DNA of 56,899 bases from Bacteroidota bacterium (GTDB taxonomy: Bacteria; Bacteroidota; Bacteroidia; Sphingobacteriales; Sphingobacteriaceae). The translations under genes and the position numbers were made by a program. Each line of letters opens with the position of its first letter. Positions within the stretch are counted from its first letter, which is position 1. The stretch spans positions 1 to 56,899 of the forward strand of contig JABDFZ010000008.1 of assembly GCA_013286325.1 (NCBI GenBank), given 5' to 3'. The notes beneath the pieces were generated by a model. The model saw only the letters and a list, made by a program, of their open reading frames with translations, searched no databases and was not told the DNA's origin. Shown here in pieces: positions 1 to 8,697 of this stretch.

Positions 1-716
1 CCGGCGCTTCCGGCTCATATTCTACAGAAAGTAATGTAACGCTTGCAATAGCACTTAAATTACAAAAGGCAATAGAAAAAGATATTCCGGACTTAAAAGT
101 AGTAATGACGCGCACATCCGAAGCTGATGTAGGTTTAAAAACACGGTCGGAAATTGCAAATACCAATAAAGGCGACCTTTTTATATCTATACACTGTAAC
201 TCGTTATCAGATAGAAGGGTACGTGAAGCTGTAGGTCATAAACACGGAAAGACTATTTATAAAACCGTTTCCGTTCCCGACCGTTCGGGTAAGGGAGTAT
301 TGTTTTTGGTTTATAGATTTGGCCGTTCGGAAGAAGAGCATGAAGCTTTAAGGGAAAACTTATTTGAAGTAGAGGATGCTGGGCAACAAAATATAGATGT
401 ACAGGATAATCCTGCTGCCATGATAACCATAAATGCTTTTAAAGCTAAGTACCGCAAACAAAGCATTCATTTTGCCAATATGCTCAATTCGGAATTTACC
501 GATGGCGATGGCAGGCACAGCGATGGCGTAAAAGAACAGGGCGTACTTGTTTTGTGCCATAGCGCTATGCCAGCAGTATTAATTGAAACCGGCTTTATAA
601 ATAATCACGAAGAAGAAGACTATCTGAATTCTGAAAATGGACAGAATGAAATAGTTGCTTCAATTGTAAGGGCTTTAACAAGTTATAAAGCCGAAGTAGA
701 ACAAGTATCACAATAA
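1..716 (+). CDS. N-acetylmuramoyl-L-alanine amidase (Amidase_3), 5'-truncated by window edge
   Basis: Zinc-dependent amidase that cleaves the bond between N-acetylmuramic acid and L-Ala in peptidoglycan, acting in the periplasm. The open frame runs without interruption from base 3, so the ATG at 105 is internal and the true start lies outside the window. Visible family marks are a GASGSYSTESN stretch carrying the zinc-ligand Glu, FISIHCNS with the zinc-ligand His, and VLIETGFINN with the catalytic Glu. The first zinc His, expected further upstream, is not in the window. A long insertion between SIHCNS and the C-terminal part is usual for Bacteroidota amidases. An MCE protein follows, a pairing often seen in this phylum. 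Family assignment is firm; exact physiological role is inferred. Confidence 0.93.
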   Translation, partial: GASGSYSTESNVTLAIALKLQKAIEKDIPDLKVVMTRTSEADVGLKTRSEIANTNKGDLFISIHCNSLSDRRVREAVGHKHGKTIYKTVSVPDRSGKGVLFLVYRFGRSEEEHEALRENLFEVEDAGQQNIDVQDNPAAMITINAFKAKYRKQSIHFANMLNSEFTDGDGRHSDGVKEQGVLVLCHSAMPAVLIETGFINNHEEEDYLNSENGQNEIVASIVRALTSYKAEVEQVSQ

Positions 717-730
717 TTAGTTATAAATGT

Positions 731-840
731 GAGACGTTAGATATAAGATTTGAGACAAAAAACAGTTGCTGTAATCTCTGTTTATTATTTCGAATCTTAT
801 ATTTCAAATCTCATGTCTCAAATCTTATATCTATCTAATC
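731..840. repeat. Heptad intergenic array with complementary arms (amidase-MCE spacer)
   Basis: The spacer between the amidase and the MCE gene is filled by 7-nt units. The purine-rich left arm contains TGAGACG and TAAGATT; the pyrimidine-rich right arm (795-840) reads TCTTATA, TTTCAAA, TCTCATG, TCTCAAA and so on. The 18-nt block at 739-756 is perfectly complementary to 815-832, so a long hairpin can form. Stop triplets fall at 730, 738, 744 and 751. No protein-coding signal is seen. Confidence 0.75.
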
Positions 841-844
841 TACC

Positions 845-1789
845 ATGAAAGTATCAAACGAAACGAAAATTGGCGCATTAACCGCTATAACTATTACTTT
901 TCTTGTACTTGGATACAGCTTTTTAAAAGGAAGCGATGTTTTTTCAGGTTCTAATAAATTTTATGCTGTATACAAAAGTGTCGACGGCCTCTCTGTATCA
1001 AAGCCAGTATTGGTTAACGGCTTCCCTATTGGCAGGGTATCAAAAATGAAGCTTTTACCTAATGGGCATACTATTGTTGAGTTTAAGGTTGATCATCAGT
1101 ATAATGTGCCATCAAACACACTTGCAAAGCTGGTGAGCACTGATCTTTTAGGTGGAAAAGCTATTGTATTTGAATATGGCAATAGCAATACTTATGCTGA
1201 TGACAATGATACATTACGTGCAGACATACAGGGCAGCCTTGCAGAAAGCCTGCAGCCAATACAAACAAAGGCCGAAAACCTGATAACTAAGCTGGATTCA
1301 TCTTTAGCGGCTATAAATAAAATTCTGAACCCCAATTTTCAAAAGAATGTAGACCGCAGCTTTACAAGCATAGCAAACTCGTTGCAAACACTTGAAGGAA
1401 CTACAAAAAAGATTGACGCACTTGTTGGCGGCCAAACCGAGCATATAAATGGTATTTTATCAAATGCTGAAATTGTATCGGCTAATTTAAAAAACAGCAC
1501 TGCAAATATAACCGGCATTACCAGCAACTTTGAAAAGGTGAGCAATGATATAGCAGCTTCAAACATTAAACAAACACTTGATAATGCTAATAAAGCTATG
1601 GCCGATCTGCAGGAAACCATCAGCAAGATCAGTTCAAATAAAGGTACTTTAGGTTTGCTGCTTAACGATGATAAAATGTACAATAATCTGAAGGATGCCT
1701 CGGCTAACCTTAACAGCTTATTTATTGACCTGAAAGCACACCCCAAGCGTTACGTGAGCTTCTCTGTTTTCGGAGGGAAGAAAGATTAG
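845..1789 (+). CDS. MCE (MlaD) domain protein, probable phospholipid transport substrate-binding subunit
   Basis: Inner-membrane-anchored MCE protein, expected to bind lipid in the periplasm as part of an Mla-like retrograde phospholipid transporter. Residues 8-30 form one N-terminal membrane helix. An MlaD/MCE domain follows at about 37-115 (FYAVYKSVDGLSVSKPVLVNG, IGRV, TDLLGGKAIVFE). The remaining 200 residues are helical with repeated polar heptads and probably form the coiled-coil barrel or needle typical of longer MCE proteins. Length (314 aa) fits the Bacteroidota family. The ATPase and permease partners (MlaF/MlaE) are not in this window. The stop codon TAG lies inside a GATTAG unit that begins the next intergenic array. 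Confidence 0.9.
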   Translation: MKVSNETKIGALTAITITFLVLGYSFLKGSDVFSGSNKFYAVYKSVDGLSVSKPVLVNGFPIGRVSKMKLLPNGHTIVEFKVDHQYNVPSNTLAKLVSTDLLGGKAIVFEYGNSNTYADDNDTLRADIQGSLAESLQPIQTKAENLITKLDSSLAAINKILNPNFQKNVDRSFTSIANSLQTLEGTTKKIDALVGGQTEHINGILSNAEIVSANLKNSTANITGITSNFEKVSNDIAASNIKQTLDNANKAMADLQETISKISSNKGTLGLLLNDDKMYNNLKDASANLNSLFIDLKAHPKRYVSFSVFGGKKD

Positions 1790-1860
1790 TGTTAGTGATC
1801 AGAGGTTAGAGACAAGAGATTAGGCTAAGCAATTTTTAAATGATAGTATAACTAATCTCT
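1787..1860. repeat. Heptad intergenic array between MCE gene and rnz (convergent)
   Basis: Units such as GTTAGTG, ATCAGAG, GTTAGAG and ACAAGAG start at the MCE stop codon and run to about 1827. The complementary right arm CTAATCTCT (1852-1860) pairs perfectly with AGAGATTAG at 1815-1823. It separates two convergent genes and could act as a bidirectional terminator. Confidence 0.65.
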
Positions 1861-1861
1861 A

Positions 1862-2779
1862 CTACTCCCCGATCATAAATGTTCGCCCTTCAATGGCGAG
1901 TTCTGTTTCAGGGAATATACTTCTTGCTTCATCCAGCAGTTCGTTTAGAGTTTTGTATCTGGCGGAAAAGTGACCGATCAGCAGTTTTTTTGCATTTGTT
2001 TTTAATGCAACTTCGGCGGCCTGCAATGCTGTGGTATGATGGGTTTCAACAGCCCTGTCGAGCATATTATTTAAAAAGGTAGACTCGTGATATAATAATG
2101 TGGCACCGTTTATCTGCTCAAAATACATTTCGTTATACATCGTATCTGAGCAATAAGCATAAGTTTTAGGTTCGCTGGAATCTATTGTAAGCGTATCATT
2201 TTTATAGAAAGTACCATCAGGTGCGGTATAATCAGCGCCCTTTTTTAAAGGTGAGTAATATTCAATAGGAATGTTAAGGTGTTCAAGCTTTTCCTTTATT
2301 AGTTTCCTCAATCTTTTCTTCTCCCTGAATAAAAAACCTGTGCACTCAATTCTGTGGTCGAGCGGAATGGTTTCAACTATAATGTCCTGGTTCTCTAAAA
2401 TTACTTCGGCTTTTTTAGGGTTAGTAAAGTAATATTCAACAGGATATTGAAGGGTTGTTTCAGAATAACTTAACTGCAGGTCAATAATTTCTTTTAACTG
2501 AGGGGGGCAGTAAATTTTTAAGGGCTTAATGCGGCCATTGAGATGGAGTGAAGAGATCAGGCCTACAAGCCCCAGATAATGGTCGCCATGCAGGTGACTT
2601 ATAAAAATATGATCTATCCGGCTGGCTTTAACATCAAACCGCAGCATTTGCTGCTGAGTGCCTTCGCCACAGTCAATAAGGTACATACGCTCATTGATGT
2701 TAAGCGCCTGCGATGTTGGGTTTCTGTTAAATATTGGGGTTGCAGAACTGCTGCCAAGTATCGTTACTTCAAATTTCAT
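1862..2779 (-). CDS. rnz: Ribonuclease Z
   Basis: Zinc phosphodiesterase that removes the 3' trailer of tRNA precursors. It has the metallo-beta-lactamase fold with the RNase Z signature SHLHGDH (His62, His64, Asp66, His67), the N-terminal LGSSSATP loop, DCGEGTQQQ, and later HESTF and GHFSARY metal-binding and recognition motifs. Length (305 aa) matches the short bacterial type. It is the last gene of a minus-strand run PhoH-purC-STAS-rnz, with 22 bases between it and the STAS gene. Only the start codon adjoining MKFEVTILG gives a complete fold. Very secure. Confidence 0.96.
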   Translation of the reverse strand: MKFEVTILGSSSATPIFNRNPTSQALNINERMYLIDCGEGTQQQMLRFDVKASRIDHIFISHLHGDHYLGLVGLISSLHLNGRIKPLKIYCPPQLKEIIDLQLSYSETTLQYPVEYYFTNPKKAEVILENQDIIVETIPLDHRIECTGFLFREKKRLRKLIKEKLEHLNIPIEYYSPLKKGADYTAPDGTFYKNDTLTIDSSEPKTYAYCSDTMYNEMYFEQINGATLLYHESTFLNNMLDRAVETHHTTALQAAEVALKTNAKKLLIGHFSARYKTLNELLDEARSIFPETELAIEGRTFMIGE

Positions 2780-2801
2780 ACCTGGTAAACAGCCAGACTG
2801 C

Positions 2802-3179
2802 TTATTTTGCTTCTTTCTTTAATTCTTTTTCTATCTCTTCCATAAAAACCAGGTCAATGGCTTCTTCGCATGTAGGAACAATAGAAAGTACACTGTCGAG
2901 CTGTGAGATGGTGATAAGGCGTGCTACAGGTTCATTTAAGCCTGTAAGGATAAAGGTTCCGGAGGCGTTTTTACATAAACGATGGCCAACCAGTAAACTA
3001 CTCAAACCTGATGAGTCTGCAAATTTTACTTGTGATAGGTCGAAAATTATATTCCGCTGACCTTCGGTATTGATCAATATCAGTTCAGATTTTAGCTGTG
3101 GTGTTATCAAAGAGTTTAGCTTTGATTCATTAAGCTTCAATAGAATGTATTTTTCGTGTTTGTCAACAGTGAATTTCAT
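2802..3179 (-). CDS. STAS domain protein, anti-anti-sigma-factor type
   Basis: A single STAS domain covers the whole protein (125 aa). The motif DSSGLSSLL at 55-63 contains the Ser usually phosphorylated in SpoIIAA/RsbV-type anti-sigma antagonists (Ser56 or Ser57 here). It is therefore likely a phospho-regulated partner-switch component. No cognate kinase or sigma factor is encoded nearby, so the partner is unknown. The C-terminus is Lys/Glu rich (EEIEKELKKEAK). It lies between purC and rnz on the same strand, 52 bases downstream of purC and 22 upstream of rnz, so co-transcription is likely. Confidence 0.88.
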   Translation of the reverse strand: MKFTVDKHEKYILLKLNESKLNSLITPQLKSELILINTEGQRNIIFDLSQVKFADSSGLSSLLVGHRLCKNASGTFILTGLNEPVARLITISQLDSVLSIVPTCEEAIDLVFMEEIEKELKKEAK

Positions 3180-3231
3180 TTTGTTTAAATTAAAAAGCTA
3201 AGATATAACTATTTTGTCTAGAAATAAAAAA

Positions 3232-4176
3232 TTACAGCGCAGTAAGTTCATTATTTATAGCTTTTTCAACCCTCGCCAACACATTCTCTTCACCCGGTTT
3301 AATAAAGCTTTCGCCTGTTATCTGCTCAAAAAGCTCAATATAACGCTCAGAGATAGATCCAACAATCTCTTTTGTCATTAATGGCACTACCTGTCCTTCT
3401 TTTCCCTGGAAACCATTTTCAATCAACCATTTTCTTACAAACTCTTTCGAGAGTTGTTTTTGTGGCTCACCCTTCTCCTGCCGCTCGCTATAGCCATCAG
3501 AATAAAAATATCTTGATGAATCCGGCGTGTGGATTTCATCAATTAAATAAATAGTTCCGTCGGCTTTACCAAATTCATATTTGGTATCAACCAGTATCAG
3601 GCCCTGTTTTGCAGCTATTTCTGTTCCGCGTTTAAATAATGCACGGGTATAGTTTTCAAGTTGTGTATAATCAGCGGCAGAAACAATTCCCCTCTCCAGT
3701 ATCTGTTCTTTTGATATATCCTCATCATGCCCTACCGACGCTTTTGTAGTTGGGGTAATGATCGGTTCTGGCAACTTATCGTTTTCTTTAAGTCCCTCTG
3801 GTAAGCTAACGCCGCAAACCTGTCTTCTGCCTGCGCTGTATTCGCGCCATGCATGGCCTGCAAGGTAACCGCGAATAACCATTTCCACTTTAAATGGATC
3901 GCAAATACGGCCAATGGTTACACTTGGTTCGGGCACACTAACTACCCAGTTTGGAACAATATCTGCCGTAGCTTTTAAAAATTTAGCAGCAATTTGATTT
4001 AGCACCTGGCCTTTGTATGGGATAGCTTCAGGTAGTACCACATCAAAAGCCGAGATCCGGTCGCTGACAACCATCACCAGATATTTATTATTAATAGTAT
4101 AAACATCCCGTACCTTACCTTTATAAAAACTGGTTTGGCCTGGGAAATTAAAATGTGTTTCTTTTATTGCGTTCAT
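3232..4176 (-). CDS. purC: Phosphoribosylaminoimidazole-succinocarboxamide synthase
   Basis: SAICAR synthase, which joins CAIR and aspartate with ATP hydrolysis in de novo purine synthesis (cytosol). Conserved stretches are YKGKVRDVY near residue 18 (nucleotide loop), [13 protein letters not shown], the signature [16 protein letters not shown] around 98-113, and [10 protein letters not shown] near 200. Length of 314 aa is that of the longer eukaryote-like/Bacteroidota form. It is second in the minus-strand run after the PhoH gene, separated from it by a 151-base spacer filled by an inverted heptad array, so it may have its own promoter or be controlled by that structure. Confidence 0.96.
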   Translation of the reverse strand: MNAIKETHFNFPGQTSFYKGKVRDVYTINNKYLVMVVSDRISAFDVVLPEAIPYKGQVLNQIAAKFLKATADIVPNWVVSVPEPSVTIGRICDPFKVEMVIRGYLAGHAWREYSAGRRQVCGVSLPEGLKENDKLPEPIITPTTKASVGHDEDISKEQILERGIVSAADYTQLENYTRALFKRGTEIAAKQGLILVDTKYEFGKADGTIYLIDEIHTPDSSRYFYSDGYSERQEKGEPQKQLSKEFVRKWLIENGFQGKEGQVVPLMTKEIVGSISERYIELFEQITGESFIKPGEENVLARVEKAINNELTAL

Positions 4177-4179
4177 GGT

Positions 4180-4325
4180 ATTAGAGGTTGAAGATTAGCG
4201 ACCAGAGATTAGGAAAATCTTTATGTCGCTATATCTAACGTCTTTATCAAATACTTATTTATTATACTTTTTTGAGGTTTTATCCAGTGTTCAACTAATC
4301 TCTGATAACTAGCCTCAAATCACTA
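4180..4325. repeat. Heptad intergenic array between purC and PhoH gene
   Basis: The left arm (4180-4214) is built of ATTAGAG, GTTGAAG, ATTAGCG, ACCAGAG and ATTAGGA. The right arm (4291-4325) contains CTAATCTCTG, complementary to CAGAGATTAG at 4203-4212. On the transcribed minus strand the array follows the PhoH stop within a few bases and ends 3 bases upstream of the purC start codon, so it lies in the purC leader. Confidence 0.65.
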
Positions 4326-4327
4326 AA

Positions 4328-5284
4328 CTACTGTATATCCCCGTAGGCTGCCAAAATCTTGCGTACCAACTTATGCCTTACCACATCTTCACCACTAAGA
4401 TAAACAATTTCAATTCCTTTAATATCAGTAAGAATACGTAAAGCAGTATGCAAGCCGGATTGCTGTTTTTTAGGCAGATCTATTTGGGTAACGTCACCGG
4501 TTACAATAAATTTAGCTGATGGCCCCATACGGGTTAAAAACATTTTTAATTGCATATCGGTGGCATTTTGGGCTTCATCCAAAATAACAAAACAGTTATC
4601 AAGCGTCCGTCCGCGCATAAAAGCCAGCGGTGCAATTTCAATGGTGCGGTTCTCCAGATAAAATTTTAATTTTTCCGCAGGAATCATATCATCAAGTGCA
4701 TCATACAACGGGCGTAAATAAGGATCGATCTTTTCCTTTAAATCGCCCGGTAAAAAGCCCAGGTTCTCCCCTGCTTCAACTGCCGGTCTGGTTAAAATAA
4801 TACGCTTGATGTCTTTATTTTTCAACGCCCTCACTGCTAAAGCCACAGCGGTATAAGTTTTACCTGTACCTGCAGGACCTATGGCAAAAAGTATATCGCT
4901 CTTATTAATACAATCAACCATTTTACGCTGGTTGGCAGTACGCGCTTTTACCATTACTCCATTCGGCCCAAATACAATAACTTCCCCGCTGGCAAATTTG
5001 TCCGCAGATGCGTCAGTGGTAGGTGTATCTATCTTTGATCCAAGGATTCGTTCCAGGTCTGTGATGTTTAAATTCTCATATTTTTCAACATGTTGAAGCA
5101 AATGCTGAAATTTTTCCTGGAATATATTTAGCTCATGATCATCACCCAATACCTTCACCTCGTTGCCCCTGGCCACTATTTTTAGCTTAGGGTACTGTTT
5201 TTTAATGATTTCAAAATGATCATTATTAGGACCCCACAAAACTGCGGGGTTGATTTGTTCAATTGACAATTTAAGTTCGTTCAA
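4328..5284 (-). CDS. PhoH family ATPase (TTG start)
   Basis: P-loop ATPase of the PhoH/YbeZ family, associated in other bacteria with RNA metabolism and ribosome biogenesis. An N-terminal KH-like region is followed by the PhoH domain. Walker A GPAGTGKT is at 136-143, Walker B FVILDEAQN at about 232-240, and TGDVTQIDLP is the sensor stretch. Length (318 aa) is normal. The only sensible start is a TTG codon (5284-5282 on the minus strand): no in-frame ATG occurs before an upstream stop, and the resulting MNELKLSIEQ is a typical N-terminus. It is the first gene of the minus-strand run and is divergent from the SAM hydrolase gene. Confidence 0.94.
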   Translation of the reverse strand: MNELKLSIEQINPAVLWGPNNDHFEIIKKQYPKLKIVARGNEVKVLGDDHELNIFQEKFQHLLQHVEKYENLNITDLERILGSKIDTPTTDASADKFASGEVIVFGPNGVMVKARTANQRKMVDCINKSDILFAIGPAGTGKTYTAVALAVRALKNKDIKRIILTRPAVEAGENLGFLPGDLKEKIDPYLRPLYDALDDMIPAEKLKFYLENRTIEIAPLAFMRGRTLDNCFVILDEAQNATDMQLKMFLTRMGPSAKFIVTGDVTQIDLPKKQQSGLHTALRILTDIKGIEIVYLSGEDVVRHKLVRKILAAYGDIQ

Positions 5285-5382
5285 TACAAATTGATTTTTA
5301 GTTGCAGATTTTTATGAATTAAAATTGAATATTTGTAGCACTAATTCTTGCACAAGATTAGCGATAAATATTTAAAAAATTA

Positions 5383-6162
5383 ATGGCAATAATAACTTTA
5401 ACTACTGATTTGGGCGATAAAGATATTTATCAGGCCGCCCTTAAAGGTAGCATCCTTAAATTATTACCTACGGTTAATATTGTCGACATAACCAATAGCG
5501 TTGCCGCCTATAATATACAACAAGCTGCCTTCATATTAAAAAATAGTTTTTATTATTTTCCCGACAATACAGTCCATTTAATAGGTATTGATACCGTATT
5601 TAATACTGAGACCAGATACCTGGCTGTAAAATATAAAAACCATTATTTCGTAGGCGCCGATAATGGCATATTCTCGTTAATGTTTGATAAAGATCCGGAT
5701 GAAATTGTTGAAATAAACATTATGCAGGACCTTAAATTCCTGCATTTCCCACTTGCCGATATTTTTGTTAAAGCCGCCTGTCATTTAGCACAGGGCGGTA
5801 CGCTTGCCGAAATTGGTTTACCTGTAAGCGATATCGAGAAAAAGATGAACCTGCAACCGGTTATTGAGAAAAACCTGATAAAAGGTGTTGTAATTTATAT
5901 CGATTCATTCCAAAACGTAATTACTAACATAACCAAGGATTTTTTTAATCGCGTTCAGCAAAACAGACGCTTTCAATTATCGTTTAAACGTAACGAAACT
6001 ATTAATCATTTAAGCTGGCATTATAACGAAGTACCCGAAGGTGAGAAACTCTGCCTTTTTGGTATAAGCGATCATTTAGAGATAGCTATTAATAAAGGAA
6101 ATGCAAGCGGCCTGCTTGGTTTGGGTTTGGGAGATAGTGTGATTATTGATTTTTTGGAATAA
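5383..6162 (+). CDS. SAM hydroxide adenosyltransferase (DUF62 / chlorinase-fluorinase superfamily)
   Basis: Family of trimeric enzymes that cleave S-adenosylmethionine with water to adenosine and methionine; halogenase relatives use halide. Seen here: N-terminal TLTTDLGDKDIYQAALKG with the SAM-binding Asp, VDITNSVAAYNIQQAAF, YFVGADNGIFS, and the C-terminal domain with YIDSFQNVITNI. Length of 259 aa fits the hydrolase clade, and no halogenase-specific insertion is apparent. The stop codon overlaps the start of the next gene by one base (TAATG at 6160-6164), implying translational coupling. Physiological role in Bacteroidota is not established. Confidence 0.9.
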   Translation: MAIITLTTDLGDKDIYQAALKGSILKLLPTVNIVDITNSVAAYNIQQAAFILKNSFYYFPDNTVHLIGIDTVFNTETRYLAVKYKNHYFVGADNGIFSLMFDKDPDEIVEINIMQDLKFLHFPLADIFVKAACHLAQGGTLAEIGLPVSDIEKKMNLQPVIEKNLIKGVVIYIDSFQNVITNITKDFFNRVQQNRRFQLSFKRNETINHLSWHYNEVPEGEKLCLFGISDHLEIAINKGNASGLLGLGLGDSVIIDFLE

Positions 6163-6680
6163 TGAAAAATTTTGTACTCGTTATATTATTTTGTGTTTTA
6201 TCGGCCGGAGCTTTTGCCCAGGCCAACAGCGATTCGCTCGCGTACCAATTGCAGCGCAAAAAAATAAATTCAATGCTGGCACAAAGAGCAGAGAAGTTTG
6301 GCCAATATGACCAAAGCCTAAGTATGCACACTGGTATCTTTGGCTTACAAACTAAAAAGGATATTCGCCGGTCTAATGATATCTTAATGGATATTGTTAA
6401 AACGGATAATGATATTTATAAAGAGTTAAAAATACTGCTTGAATACCGCACTTTTCAACAAACCCAGGTTCAAACGCATTCAAAAGAAGCCGAACAAAGC
6501 AACCTTGGTTTTATGAACACTATTAATAAGCTGAGGGGACAGGTTGATGCCATGAAAGCTGAGGCCGAAAGACAACAACAGCAACAAGAGAAGACCAAAA
6601 ACATATTTATCATTATTATAATACTCATGTTTGCGTCAATTTTATTCCTGCTTACACGTAAAAGCAAGCATAAGGCTTAG
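6162..6680 (+). CDS. Small secreted/membrane coiled-coil protein of unknown function
   Basis: I do not recognise a named family. The 172-aa protein begins with a signal peptide (VLVILFCVLSAGAFAQA, residues 4-20), continues as a charged helical region rich in Gln and Glu with coiled-coil character (about 25-145, ending in a run of Gln), and ends with one strong membrane helix at 147-165 followed by a basic tail (RKSKHKA). This gives a periplasmic coiled coil anchored at its C-terminus. It overlaps the upstream SAM hydrolase stop codon by one base, so the two are co-translated. An ABC exporter follows 84 bases later. Confidence 0.75.
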   Translation: MKNFVLVILFCVLSAGAFAQANSDSLAYQLQRKKINSMLAQRAEKFGQYDQSLSMHTGIFGLQTKKDIRRSNDILMDIVKTDNDIYKELKILLEYRTFQQTQVQTHSKEAEQSNLGFMNTINKLRGQVDAMKAEAERQQQQQEKTKNIFIIIIILMFASILFLLTRKSKHKA

Positions 6681-6764
6681 CTTTGCAGCTTCTTTTTACA
6701 GAATTATAAAATGTTCGGGCTTGTTAATCGTCTTCACATTTAAATACTGTATAGCAAACAACAA

Positions 6765-8591
6765 ATGGCAAGAGGACGGTTTAATAGTGGTAATGCAGCG
6801 GAAAAAGAGCTGCCAAAAGCAAAAATAAATAGCAAAAGTTTAAAACAGGTATCGAGGCTACTCTCCTATGTTAGGCCCTATCGCGGCAAGTTTATAGCCG
6901 CAATGATTTTTTTATTTCTTTCAAGCCTTACGGGTTTAACATTTCCAAAATTTTTAGGGGCGTTAATAGATGCTGCTCAGGGCAAACAAAAGTATGGCTT
7001 TTTACCTGCTACGCTTAACGGAATTGGTTTGCTGGCATTAATAATATTATTTGCCCAGGCATTTGTTTCATTTTTCAGGGTGGTTTGGTTTGTACAGGTA
7101 GCCGAAAGGTCACTGGCCGATATACGCCGTGATACTTATTTTAAGCTGATCACTTTACCGATGAACTTTTTCTCCAACCGCAGGGTTGGTGAATTAAACA
7201 GCCGTATTTCTGCCGATCTTTCACAAATACAGGATGCAATAACTACTACCCTGGCCGAAATGATAAGGCAGTTGATCTTATTAACAGGTGGCATTACCTT
7301 CCTTGTTATCGTATCGCCGAAACTGACTTTAGCATTGCTGGCTTTGGTACCGGTTTTAGTTGTTGTGGCTGTAGTTTTTGGACGGTTTATTCGTAAACTT
7401 TCAAGACAAGCTCAGGATAAACTGGCAGAATCGAATACTGTTGTTGAAGAAACCTTACAAGGCATTGCGAATGTAAAAGCGTTTGTAAACGAGGCCTTTG
7501 AAGCCGGCCGGTATGACAGAAACCTGCGCGATGTTGTTAAGCTTGCAGTGAAAGGCGCAAAATTCAGGGGGCTGTTTGCTTCATTTATAGTTTTCTGCCT
7601 TTTTGGTGCAATAGTAGCAATAATCTGGTATGGATCGATAATGGTTAGCCATCATGAACTCACCATTGGCCAGTTAACAGAGTTTGTTATTTATGGTGTA
7701 TTTGTAGCTGCATCAATGGGTAGTTTCCCCGAATTATATGCCAATATGCAAAAAGCAGTTGGTGCAAGTGAGCGTGTGCTGGAGATTTTAGACGAACAAG
7801 GTGAAGAAGTATCCATTAATGAAAAGGATAATATTATCAAACAAAAAATTGAAGGTAACCTGTCATTCAGCGATGTTGTTTTTTCATACCCGTCACGATC
7901 AGATATTACAGTTTTAAACAGTGTTTCGTTCGATGCTGCTGCCGGGCAAAAAGTAGCTATTGTTGGCCCCAGCGGATCGGGTAAATCAACTATGGCGGCA
8001 TTGATCTTACAATTTTATCATCCCCAAAGCGGGGTTATATCATTTGATGGTAAGCCTGCTGCAGATTACTCATTGACCGACATCCGCAATCAGGTAGCTA
8101 TTGTACCACAAGATGTAATGCTGTTTGGCGGTACAATAAAAGAGAATATAGCCTATGGCAAGTTAAGCGCTACAGAAGATGAAATTATACAGGCTGCACA
8201 ACGCGCTAACGCTCACCAGTTCGTTACCTCTTTTCCGGAGGGTTATGATACCGTGGTTGGCGAACGCGGGGTCAAGCTTTCCGGCGGTCAGCGGCAGCGT
8301 ATTGCTATTGCAAGGGCATTATTAAAAAACCCATCCATATTGATACTGGATGAGGCCACCTCTTCTTTAGATTCGGAATCTGAACGTTTGGTACAGGAGG
8401 CATTGGAAGAACTGATGAAAAACCGTACCTCCATAATTATAGCACATCGTCTTTCAACCATCCGCGAAGCTGATAAAATCATCGTACTTGAAAAAGGGAA
8501 AATCATTGAATCGGGCAGTCACCAGGAATTGATAAGCAATGAAGAAGGCCTCTACAGGTATTTAAGCACTTTACAGTTTGAAGTTGGCTAA
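6765..8591 (+). CDS. ABC exporter, fused permease-ATPase (MsbA-like)
   Basis: Half-transporter of the type I exporter fold that works as a homodimer in the inner membrane. Six membrane helices occupy about 40-340. The ATPase domain holds Walker A GPSGSGKST at 401-409, the signature LSGGQRQ from 505, Walker B ILILDEATSS with Asp529/Glu530, and the switch His in IIAHRLSTI. At 608 aa it has the length of MsbA/lipid flippases, although the substrate cannot be read from sequence and multidrug export is equally possible. An extra basic N-terminal segment of about 30 residues precedes the first helix. Confidence 0.92.
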   Translation: MARGRFNSGNAAEKELPKAKINSKSLKQVSRLLSYVRPYRGKFIAAMIFLFLSSLTGLTFPKFLGALIDAAQGKQKYGFLPATLNGIGLLALIILFAQAFVSFFRVVWFVQVAERSLADIRRDTYFKLITLPMNFFSNRRVGELNSRISADLSQIQDAITTTLAEMIRQLILLTGGITFLVIVSPKLTLALLALVPVLVVVAVVFGRFIRKLSRQAQDKLAESNTVVEETLQGIANVKAFVNEAFEAGRYDRNLRDVVKLAVKGAKFRGLFASFIVFCLFGAIVAIIWYGSIMVSHHELTIGQLTEFVIYGVFVAASMGSFPELYANMQKAVGASERVLEILDEQGEEVSINEKDNIIKQKIEGNLSFSDVVFSYPSRSDITVLNSVSFDAAAGQKVAIVGPSGSGKSTMAALILQFYHPQSGVISFDGKPAADYSLTDIRNQVAIVPQDVMLFGGTIKENIAYGKLSATEDEIIQAAQRANAHQFVTSFPEGYDTVVGERGVKLSGGQRQRIAIARALLKNPSILILDEATSSLDSESERLVQEALEELMKNRTSIIIAHRLSTIREADKIIVLEKGKIIESGSHQELISNEEGLYRYLSTLQFEVG

Positions 8592-8674
8592 TACTAAAAT
8601 TGCAATAACCCCCGTTCTATAAAATACGTATAAATAACATCCCCTAAACTGTTTAACATGTATTGTATTTATAT

Positions 8675-8687
8675 ATTGCAGTGCAAT
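8675..8687. promoter_or_regulatory. 13-nt perfect palindrome upstream of the GH-A-like gene
   Basis: ATTGCA-G-TGCAAT is a perfect dyad centred on 8681, ten bases before the ATG at 8698. It would lie over the transcription or translation start and could be an operator or small hairpin. Single occurrence, so low confidence. Confidence 0.3.
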
Positions 8688-8697
8688 AAATTTATCT

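Noticed and set aside
105..107. ATG at 105 as the start of the amidase
   Set aside because: The conserved GASGSYSTESN part of the family is encoded upstream in the same open frame, so the gene is cut by the window edge.
360..560. Antisense frame inside the amidase gene and many similar frames opposite real genes
   Set aside because: They mirror conserved coding sequence on the other strand, match no family, and lack promoters; shadows of the true genes.
731..840. Heptad arrays as CRISPR
   Set aside because: Units are 7 nt, degenerate, without spacers and without cas genes.
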